Origin: Callaeas wilsoni | Lineage: Eukaryota > Chordata > Aves > Passeriformes > Callaeidae | Reading direction: 5' to 3' | Assembly: GCA_013398955.1 (NCBI GenBank) | Contig: VWPU01000897.1 | Location: 1-64,000, forward strand | Length of the DNA: 64,000 nucleotides | Shown here: piece after piece, positions 40,401 through 51,400 of the stretch | Position numbering within the stretch: position 1 is the first letter of the stretch | Layout of the letters: every line of letters starts with the position of its first letter | Translations under genes and position numbers: made by a program | The notes under the pieces: generated by a model | Database searches by the model: none | Seen by the model: only the letters and a program-made list of their open reading frames with translations | Told to the model about the DNA's origin: nothing

Positions 40401-41887
40401 TAGCAAACTTGCTCCTCAGTTAAATCTGCCTTTTTTTTTTTTTTTTAAATGAAAGAAAGAACAGTTTAACTAGTGCACTACTGTTACCTTACTTAATACA
40501 ATTATTCTAACATAAAGTGACGACAGTGAATCAGGCCTCGTGTCTTACTCTGTGATCTGGTTGGAAGCATAATCTTTTCTGAGTTGCTTTCTGATTTTCG
40601 TTCTTTGTCACTGATATACAATGGCAGCCTTTTCCAAGACTTAGGAAATACCTTGTGATTTGCACGCTGTAAATGAAGCAGTAAATACCATTATGATTAC
40701 ACAAAGTAGTTAGTTCATTTTGATACACACATAGATTATACTAATTACCCAAATGCACGTTTTAACAGAAGAGCTGTAATGCTTGAGTATATTGGAATGC
40801 CACGGAACTCAAAAATACCCTCCCAAGCGACACAGAAATGAACAGAAGCGTCTGCACAGGGTTACATGTGACATGCATTGCAGATCTGCGTGGGGTTCCC
40901 ACAGCACGCGGCCGTGCCGTCCTGCCCCTGCTCCCAGGAGTGCATATCCCATGCAAAAGTTTGGAAATGTAGCCCAGCACATCTGTATCAGTTGTCTGAA
41001 TAAAACATGGAAGCTGGAAGTCTTAGAGAGGTACAAATATTATGTTAGGCCTTTGCTGACGTTTTCTTGCATGTAAATATGGCTATTGAAGGGTTCTAAA
41101 GGTAATATCTCGGATGTCCTTTAGAGATGTGTACTAAATGAAGATCTGGCCTGGAATGACCAGAGCTCCATTTCAGCAGAGTCTGCTTTTTAACTTCTAG
41201 AAGCAGTTAGAAGTAGACTCAAGGCAACACGTTACCACACTGCTGTCCTGCATCTCCTTTTCTGCCTTTGTGCAAGGTCACTGAATCCTGCAGCCTGTAA
41301 CTTCCAGCGGCAGTGGGTCGTACCGCTGCCCTCGGCTGGAGGAGGACGTGCCAGCCTGCTCCCACGGGAACAATCCCATCACCCCACCCATGGCTGGCCC
41401 TCTGAGGTCTGTTGCTGCTGCTGGAGATGATTCCCTATCCAACAGCAGAGACCTGCATGTTTGAAACAGAAAGCTTTTCTGAAATCTGTGTGTCCGCAAC
41501 AGAGCTGACAACCGTGTTTTACATGTGGTCATGGAAATGCTACAACCAGTTTTCCAGTAGTAGAAGCAAATGCTGAGTATTGCATTAAAAACACAAACCA
41601 AAAAAAGGGTTCTAGGGTGGTGAGGAATCCCGAGGATAAACAAGTTTCCCAACGTAATCTAAAATTTAAAGCATAAAAAGTGTCGAGTGCTAAAGTAATT
41701 GAAAATCAAGAACCTTCCTTAAGATTTCAAACAGATTACTCTCACTATGCATCCAATTATTCACACAATGAAAACTCTCTACATAAAATCATCAGTCATT
41801 TCTGCAAACGATACTAATGTTTTGAGGCACCAGCTTACCAGCATTCAAACTATTATAAAGTAATATGATAGGACCCATATATTTGGA

Positions 41888-41893
41888 TTTAAT
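41888..41893 (-). terminator. EPHA6: Candidate EPHA6 polyadenylation signal (ATTAAA, minus strand)
   Basis: The nearest plausible signal I noticed is the common variant ATTAAA, about 470 nt past the stop. I found no canonical AATAAA on this strand between the stop and 39178-39183 or 39150-39155, which would imply a 3' UTR of about 3.2 kb. RNA evidence is required to choose. Confidence 0.25.
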
Positions 41894-42360
41894 TAAGAGA
41901 TAAAATAAATATTTATGTTAAACTTCTTTTTGATTGCACATTTGGTGTTGGAAGTTACATGGTCACAGAACATGAAAGAAGTCAAATACTTTTTGATCTA
42001 CCAGCAAATTCTAAATACATCGATAAAGAAGCCACACCAGGCCAAATAGATTACTACTTTCAAGTAAGTCCATGAATGTTTCCCAAATACTGCTATACAA
42101 AGTTACACATCCATGCTGAGTTATTCGTCAATGTGTCACAAGAGTCTTGCAGTAGGCCAGGATTTTATCGGCAGAGAACTGGTGGAGGAGCTGTGCAGTG
42201 TGATTAAAAATTCCGGTTTGGAAGCATTAACGTAGAAGTACTTGTATAGTCTGAACTGGAGACCGCAGTTCTTGAACTCGGGAAGAGCCGGAGGGAAGAA
42301 TGAGAATATTTTTCCATTTTAGAAATGCTGAGGCACAAAACATAGTTGCTTCTATTACTT

Positions 42361-42475
42361 TCATACATGAAATCCTTTCTCCTGTATGTGCATCATGTGT
42401 AACCGCAAAGTCTGTAAACTGCTGACTATTCGTCTCTGGTGTCCAATGAGTGCAACTCCAATTCTTCTAATGTCA
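42361..42475 (-). CDS. EPHA6: EPHA6 last coding exon: end of SAM domain and C-terminus
   Basis: The coding part is 115 nt: it completes Asp and then reads [37 protein letters not shown] and TGA. The hydrophobic C-terminal valine fits the PDZ-binding ends of Eph receptors. The acceptor is CTTGCAG. The exon runs on leftwards as 3' UTR. Confidence 0.95.
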
Positions 42476-45400
42476 CTGCAAGATAAAAAGTTTCATCTTG
42501 GATGCAAATATAATAAAGCCTTTTGTGCACAAAAGAATATAATTATGTGATGACTTCCTCTCCCGGGCAGTTTACCTTCCTGACCAGGGCATATAAGAAA
42601 GCTGCAAATGTTCAATTTTTCTGCATCTGTCAATTTCAATTTTTTTCAAAAAGCAGTCATTTAAGAAAAATATTATAATGAAAAAAATGTAGTTAGAGCA
42701 CTGGGGCTTTTGTGATACTAATGGTCAATTCATTTCTCCAAATCTCAAGGAATAATTAGAGAGATGAGTTCTAATAGCCCATTTTTAGAAATGTGATCGT
42801 AGCAACTGCTTCCCACTCATACTTGCAAAGGATTGGGGCTTATACACTCACTACTGCAGTTCTGAGGCAGGAAAATACAGTGGTTGTGCTTCTGATGGTT
42901 TGGGGAATGGCAGTGAGAGATGATCTAAAGATCAAATTAGCAGCGAGTCTTCCAGCCTGACCCAGATTTCCCTCCTGGTTTCCCTTTATCTCATCTACAC
43001 CTGCACCCCAGAGTGGGTAGCTCTTGTCACTCGCAGGGCTTGACTCTTTGGCAGGAATGAAGTCAACAGCCCCCAGAGTTCAGCACAATCCACCAATTTA
43101 GTTTTTCTACAAACATGCCCAGCTGCAAGATCTGAGAAAGATCACAGAGGCGACAAGGGCAGGAAACTTCAGATATGCCAGATTTGTCAATTATGCAAAT
43201 CCCACACTGGGACGTACACAGATAATGCCTGCTTGTCCTCAAAAACTGTATGAGGATACAACCAGTAAAGGAGCTCATGGGATGAGGCATGGCCTTCACG
43301 AGTTTCAGATCTGCAGTTCCAGGTATCTGCCTCTGTATCCTCCAGTTGAGGAACCACTGGAGAGCTTGCAACTGTTCTGTACTTAGGCTTAACATTCATG
43401 TGGGGCATGATACACAGCACTTGAGGTCAGCAAAATACTGAGCATCTGAGAAGCTCAAAGGGGTCAGTGTAAAGAATAAAGCTTTGCAGTGGACAGTGGT
43501 CTTAGAAATGCAAGATCAATGCTTAGCACTTATCAAGGAAGGCTCGATAAAGCACAGAAAGAAGCTAGCAGGTCTTGTGTAACACAGGTTATTTGAAGAA
43601 AGAGAGAATCTTTCAAAAAGTTGAAATGGTACCTAAAGAAAGTAGAAACAATGATAACCTTAGATTAGCTGCAAAAGCACAGTAAAGCAGGCTAAAAAAG
43701 AACTTGAGGAACAAAGAACTTGGGAAAAAAAACCCCAACAAAAACAAACAAACAAACAAATCACCTCATAATAAATATTTTGCAAACTCACTGGGTACAA
43801 GAAACCTGCCAGAAAGTTTGTAGAGTCTAATGATGATTTGGGCATAGAAGAGCACTGAAAGAATGGCCATTGTTGGAGGACTTAACCATTTATTTGAGGT
43901 GACATTCACTGTGGAAGAAATTGAAACGACTCCCATGTCAGAGCCTTTCTGGCAGACTTGCCAGAGTATCTGTCTGAAGAGACTGCAAGACAGTTATAGG
44001 AGAAACTGAAAAACAAGCAACAACCCACGTCCAGACAAGATTACATTTAGGCAAGAGTTCCAAAAGAAAAGTGAAGATGAAATAATAGAATCACTATCAG
44101 GGTTGTGAGAGAAGGAGCTATCAGCTGTGCTTCACGTGCTTAAAAATATCTTGGTGCCTGAAGTACGGAGTGTGGTGCCAGACAAAATGTTTCCAGGGAA
44201 GATCTGGGGAACGACAGGCCTGTGAGTCTGTGACCATTACAGGGCATAACAGAAACTACGAGAAAGTAGAAAATTACTGGATGCTTGGATAAATGAGCTA
44301 CTTGAGTTACCATGGCTTTTGCAAATAAAAGTTCTATTTTATAAAACTACTTGTTTCCAATGGATGAAGATGATCCATTTGCTACGCCTCACTTGGATTT
44401 CCAAAAGCTTTAGAGAAGATTCCTCACAAAAGCTATATAATGAAAGTGAGCAGCAACTTCTGTGTAATATAGGGTGTAACACAATATGTAGCATAATGTG
44501 GTCTTTGCATGATTAAATAACTGGTTTAAAGACAGGAGGTTAGCAGTAAATTGTCAGGTTTTACAATGTAGTTATTGGTATAAATCTGCAGGGACCTCTG
44601 CTGGGATAATATTGAACATTATTGTTCAACAAATCAGTAAATGGTCTGGGATAACAGGTGAGCAAGAGGTGAAAAATTCAGCTGGTGAGGCTGAATTGTT
44701 CAGGGCAGGAAGGGAAAGGGGCAGCTGTGCAGGGTTTTGGAAGGATCTTACAAGACTAAGTGACTATGCCATAATGCAGTAGATGGAATTCAGTTTAGGC
44801 GAATGTGAAGTGATACATGTGGGAGAAAATCAGTCCTAACTTTACATGTAAAATTCTTCAATCTTAACTGAGAGCTACCATTATTAATAAAGGCAGTACC
44901 AGCATCAAATAAAATATTGGGAATTCATGGGAAGGGACTAGAGAGCAAAATGCATCCCATCATCATGCTACAATATGAATCCATAGTTTGCCCGAACACT
45001 TCCATATTGAGTGCAGGGTTTGCATTAAAAAAACAACAGGGTGGCATCAGAGATGGCTGGAACAACTTCCTTATGAGGACTGATAAAGACTTGGTGATAT
45101 TCATATCGAAGTAAGAAAATCTTTTTTGCCACTGATTTCAGTGCTCTAGATCAAAACTGATTCCCTAAGAAACACACACATGCCTGGCCTTTGGCTCTGT
45201 TTGGTGTGGTCACAGAGTGGATCTATCAGTTCTGGGTCTCTCCATCATGCATTTCTCTTGTGTTGCTTTGGTAGATAACTGTATTTGTCTTTTGTCAGCT
45301 GAGGGAGGAAAGGAAATGAAAGCACTGTTCCATACTCCACCATCTTTGTGTGCCTGCAGCATCCAAACAAATTCAGATTAATTAGTCACTGTAGGGATAA

Positions 45401-48400
45401 TAGATTATATACTTACTCAATATTCATTCTTGAAACCATATCCAAAGTTGTGAAACCTGCTGCCATGAAGTTATTTTTATACTGACCCATTTTTATGGAA
45501 TCCAGCCAGTCACTGACTGAAACAAACAAAGGATATTCTGGAACTTCACCAGGTGAATCTGGCATTCTGGAAACAAAAAAAAATTGCAAAGTTTACCAAA
45601 GCAGTACAAAATACGACACCCAATTTACTCTGGTAGACATTGCTTTTACTAAAAGGCAGAAGGAATGACAGAGGAGTCTGGGCTGTAAAGGTCAGACCTT
45701 AACTGAGGATCTCTTTAACCCGTTGTCTAAAACTTATAAATCACACCAGTCTGCCAAGCTGCACTATTTAAACAATACATTTTATTAAAGAACTGCAGCT
45801 CAGTAACACACTGAGGAAAAGGCCTCTCCCACTGCACCTATTTTTATTCCACAGAATGTTTCCTTGCAGATCGACATGTTCAGGATTATAATAATTTTTT
45901 GATACAGTAGTCAATGTAGAGGACAAAGAAAATTTAACATAAGACGCAATTAAAAAAATTAAACCACCATGAGATGATTTTCACATTTATCTACAACCAC
46001 CCCACCCCAGATGGCTCCTCATTGTGATACCATTATGCTACAGGAACACTTTGATTACAGTACTCAAAAGCTAAAATTCACCCTAAAAGAAGCAAAAAGA
46101 ACAAAATGTTGTATCTTTGCTTTTACACAGAATTACATGGAATAGCAAATGAAATTGAAGGAGCTAATTTAGTCACATTTCTTTTTGAGTTCTTTCCCCT
46201 AATATTATCACAACTGAAACAGAAAGATGGAAAATAGAAGATTCCAATTTTGGGGCACTGATTTCCAGTCTTCTGTTGTGTGCCACACTTGGGAGGGCTC
46301 ACAGCTTCCACTGGCTTTATGCATTTTGTGTAGAGAAACTATGAACAAAATGCAGAAAACGTACACTGCTGTTTGTAAAAGCTTTATGATAGTCTTTAGG
46401 AGAAAGACACAATTTATTGAAAATGAAAATTTAGACAGCAAAAGCCAGCCAACATTTACTGATGGAACATGACTTAATGTGTAATGCAGGAAGCAACACA
46501 GCCTCGTGTCTTAATATACCAAGTTTCACCCACACATATTCGAATACATTAGGTACAGTGATTTTCATTCATATTATCAAAATGATAGAGGGAGAAACTG
46601 AAGGACAGGAGAACACCACTAAGTACAAAATGTAATTAAAGACCTACCACGGTCCCTTCCCATCTGAATTACTCTATGATTCTATAGAAGAAGGTTACCC
46701 AACAACTGCATCAAGCATTCTCAAATGAATGAAAAAAAACTTTCCCAGGCAGGTGAAGTCAATGGTAGTTCAATAAAGCACAAGTTTTTTAGAACTTAAA
46801 CTATGATTTAAAATAAAAAGACATAAAAATACATTACTCTGATGCTAAATAAAGTGATCCAGGTACAAATAGCAAGTCATATATATATTTAAACGCATAT
46901 ACACATAGAGGCTGCTAACTCGAGGGGATGGATATTTAATCCCATAAATCACCTAGTCTGTGGTAGATGAAATAGCTGCAAGCCTAACTCCAGGTTTTCC
47001 TAGCAACCTCTCCACCCAGCCCTTCCCACAGCAAGGTACCAGCCCCAACTTTGCCTTGTTGCTCGGCCCATCTCAAAAGCATTTAAAGGTTCTCAGCAAG
47101 ACCCACTCAGGGCTTGAGATCCCCTTGTAAGACCAGGGGGTCTCCATGAAAGCATTTTTATCTTAAAGTGACTCTTAGTGAATGAAGAGAGCGAGGCCAC
47201 CTGGACCTTTGCTGATTTCAGCTGATACGCAGAGACAGCTCGGATCGATAAGCCTACAAATACTGACAAATTCTTCCACTGCAGCCTTGCTTATCCTGTG
47301 GCTGCATTCATTTCTGAAATATTATTAATGAAACAAAAAAACCCCTGGGCAACACTGTCAAGAATTTGTTGTGGGGCAGTAACAGCATAATCTCTTATTT
47401 GGTCACTGCTGCCATTCTGCTGCATATAAATAAAGATTTAGCAAGCTAAGACACAGCTACTTTCTGCAGGATATTACTCCAAGGCAGTTCAAAAATTGCT
47501 TGAGCACTGTCAGATGGAGAGACAGGCTGTTGAATAGAGAAAAAAAATTAGGAAGAGAAAACAAGCGCATAGGAAAAACACCAGGAAAAAAACCAAAGAT
47601 AACAAAGAGAATCACAAAGATTAAGGATAGACAGTGCACAAACAGGACTCAGACAAAAATAATAATAAAAAAACCTAATATAATGTGCATGACTTGAGAA
47701 AAAAAAGTCCTCATACAGCACTGTATTAACAATAAAGCAAACCTTATTAGGGGCTTAAAACTCTTTGAACCTGCATAACTTTATGAACTCAGAACTTTGT
47801 GATTCTCCCACCCCTACTTAATGCCTTAAACCACATAAATGATAAACACTATGAGTTATGAAAAAACAAAATGTACCAAAAAGAGTCTTACACAAGTACG
47901 TCCTCCACTAGGGTATGAAGGGTGCTGGGATTGCGGATCAGCTTGTCCAGGAAGCTGACAATGTCACTGAATTTGGGACGGTGGTTCCTCTCCTTCTGCC
48001 AGCAGTGAAGCATTAGTTGGTGAAGAGAAGCTGGGCAGCCCATGGGAGCTGGAAGCCTGTAGCCCTCTTCAATGGACAGAATGACCTACAGAAATACAAT
48101 GTGTGTGATTACTGGGAATTGGGGTTAAATGCTGAGAGGGCGGTGTGACACGGACAATTAGAAACCAGGGATGGTAAATTGTTAATGGCACAGCCACCCT
48201 CACTTTATGCATTGCTGGGGCTTCACTCAGGGAATCAGGATGGCAGGGGTGTGACCAGAGGAGACATGAAACATTTTGTAGGCATATGGAAACACAGTAG
48301 GAACTTTTTTAGGCTCTCTGGTCATCCTCTTCAAACAACTGAGAATGGAGGAGGGGAATAAAGAACTCACCAACACCACCATCATTTTCATCCACTTCAG

Positions 48401-51400
48401 GGGGCCACAAACTCACCTGGTGTGGCCACGGCATCCCACCATGCTCTAATATTTCCATTCTGACACAGTGTTTGTGTGTGGCAAATCAAATGGCAATCAA
48501 GCACCACAAATCTACATTGTGGCACCTGACAGGTGTACTTGGTGTTCACATGTTTCTGCTGATTACCTTTGGAGTATGATTCATTCTGGCAATGTCCCCC
48601 ACACCAAGTTACAGCAACGTTATTTTGCACAGTTTCCTTCAGAAACCTGGATGCCCGAGATGTTTATGACTAAACAAAAGTTAATAAAATTATGGTATTA
48701 ACCTGAAGTGAGTGAGACCTTCAGATTCAGCAGATACAGAAAATCTATTTGGTAAGGATTTGGAAAAAAAACCAGATCTGCTGCCACAGGTAAATCACAT
48801 GTATGAAAAATTACAGTTGATCAGAGTTGGAGGAAAGCTTACTTTTAGTAACACAGATAGCAAAAATCTTTGTTTGAAAAGAATAGTAGGAGTTAGCAAA
48901 AGTAGGTGGGGCNGGATAGCAAAAATCATTGTTTGAAAAGAATAGTAGCAGCCTGGCTTGATGGGAGTTAGCAAAAGTAGGTGGGGCCCACGGAAAGCTT
49001 CATGGATTCCTAAAAGCTTGCATGGATTCATCCCATGTAAGATTTAAAAAACACGAGGAAAGGTCAGGAGGATCTGCAATGAGTGGTGGTAGCAGTTGGG
49101 ATGATGTTCCAAATTACACAGTCAGGATTTTTTTTTGCATAAAAAAGAATACAAAGCTAGTCAGTGGCTGATCAGAAACGAAGCTAGGAAAAAGACCAAC
49201 CTTACCACACATTCATAACCCTCCCACATAGAAATCCAGCCAATGCCAAGTGTTTCTGAACGTACAAATGACTGTACACAATATTTATAAGCACCCAGTG
49301 CACTTAGGAGGAACATACCTGCTGCACTGATACCCACTGTGCTGCAGGCATTCATCGTTTTCACACAGATGTATGTACATGCTGCAGACATTAATGCAGC
49401 TGGAAGGGGCTACATTAAACTGCTTACAGCAAATCAAGGTTTTACAGCACCAGCTCTGGCTTCAGCACATTCAATCTTACGATCCTGGAATATATCCCTG
49501 TTCTCTGTTTGGATTCTGAATTAATGCTGGCTCTGCTCTGCAGTGCCCAATGCTTATGCTGCAAGCATTATGTAAATAAAATAAGAGTAATGAAGCTGTG
49601 TTAGGACCTGAGCTCCCCTTGATGGCATGGCAGGAAATGGAAGGAGGCTTCTGTGGCAGCTGCTTGTCTGTGTTTTACAAACACAGGTGACTTGGTCCTG
49701 GGATGCACATGCTGCTGTTACAGGAAAAAAAGGCCATCTCATTGCTAGGGAAGTATTTCCTTCAGAACCTTGCCTCCCAATGATGAGAATGCCCCCGTGG
49801 ACTCAGGATGGGCAAAACTCAACCATGTGCATGGAATTTTATTCACATTTATTTTTACATTTATTATTAATGCATCTCAAGCAGATTGTCAGAAGTGGGT
49901 TCATAAAACACTCCTGACAGTGAGGGGCAGAGCTCAGTTGGCACTGGCCACTGCAGAGGCCATCCTTAGCAGCCCAGAAATGCGGATACCACAACCTTTA
50001 CGTTTAACTCTGCCTGTTGCAAATGATGAATTTATGAAATGTATTTTGTTTTTAAGGCAACAGGAAAGCTGCTCTACTTTTCAGAGACATATAGAATTTG
50101 CTCAACACAACAATAGAGGGCTGATGAGGGTTTTGCTGAAGTTGTTTATTCAGGAAAAACCCAAAAGCAACCATAATTTTGCAGACATATTTTCTCTGCC
50201 ACACTTTATTTTAATATATCTTTGAAAATGAAGTCACAGTGCATTTTGTTTCCTCTCTTGTTCAAAAGGAACATTTCAGTATGAAGAGAAATGCCAGCTG
50301 GTACTGGGATAATTATAATTTCCCATTAATACCAGCACATTTTAAAAATAAACTGGAAATATTGCCTCATTAGTGTCCCTTGTGAGGCAAGTATTATTTT
50401 TAGAGTCTAAGAACCAAGAGTAAAGATGTGATAAGTGTCTAATACTGCAATGGGAATCAAGTCTCAAAGGAAGAATTAGAGCTTTTTAGTTCCTTATTTA
50501 TTTATATATTTATTTTAGCTCTTGCTCTGCCATGTGCAGAGCACCCATCTCTCTCTGTTCAGAGAAATCAGATATCCATGTACCTAAAATGGAGGAAGTA
50601 TTAAGTTTTTCTTAGAAATATAAAATTCTATATCCATGTACCTAAAATGGAGGAAGTATTAAGTTTTTCTTAGAAATATAAAATTCTATATCCATGTACC
50701 TAAAATGGAGGAAGTATTAAGTTTTTCTTAGAAATATAAAATTCTATATTATAAAACATGTAAAGATTTTACAGGCTAACTCCTCTCAAATGCCTTTTCC
50801 CTTGGCAGTTTAAGGCTGACAAAGCATCACATCAGTCATGAAATCCACATCTACAGGAAGGATACAGCAGCAGCTTGTTTGATGTTAGGCATAGCTGTGA
50901 AGTTGGACCACAGAGTTAATATTAAACATTGGTTATGATACCAAAATTGTCTGAACAGTGTTTTATGGACTTCTACATAAAATTTATAGGTGTTTAATTT
51001 CAAAATAATTGGCAATTGGCAAAAATGCCATCTGAAAATGAAGCTGTAATCTTCCTGATAGTTTCATTATTAATAGTAACAGAGATTCTTGCTTTCAAAA
51101 GTTAACTGACAGCTTTTTTAATGAGACTGAGACTGAAGGGAGTCCAGAGGGACATTGTCCCTGTGTCCTCCTGACATCTGAAAAATCTACCAGGAGGGAG
51201 AGGCAGCTGCTCCTTCCTCATGGTACAGAGCCAATCCCAGGCGCCTGCCAAGTGTTTTGGTATCTGTGGGTTGAAAGAACTATATTAGGATAAGGGTTTT
51301 TTTTTTTTCCCCAGTATTACAAGAAACTTTCAGGAGTGTAAAGAGTTTCATTCTGTTTGCTACAGTAGTTTTCTTGCATACCAATTACAACCCATTAAAT

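Larger units (their letters stand above)
30701..42360. other. ARL6-EPHA6 intergenic region, right part probably EPHA6 3' UTR
   Basis: About 11.6 kb without a recognised coding exon, similar in size to the corresponding human interval as I recall it. The right-hand part, from 42360 leftwards, must contain the EPHA6 3' UTR. A short stretch with CATCATAGTATCGTAGG and AATAGAATCATAATA at 32926-32955 could be a CR1 tail remnant but is too short to call. Several open frames of 60-124 codons (for example minus strand 41278-41652) show no known domain. Confidence 0.5.
42476..45416 (-). other. EPHA6: EPHA6 last intron
   Basis: A 2.9-kb intron, about half of it the old CR1-like LINE. It also contains an (AAAC)n run at 43741-43760. 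Confidence 0.85.

Noticed and set aside
41278..41652. 124-codon open frame on the minus strand, downstream of EPHA6
   Set aside because: It could lie in the EPHA6 3' UTR but has no recognisable domain. Treated as chance.
49770..50225. 151-codon open frame on the plus strand
   Set aside because: It lies within the EPHA6 intron, has no recognisable domain or splice context, and one frame of this length is not surprising in 64 kb read six ways.
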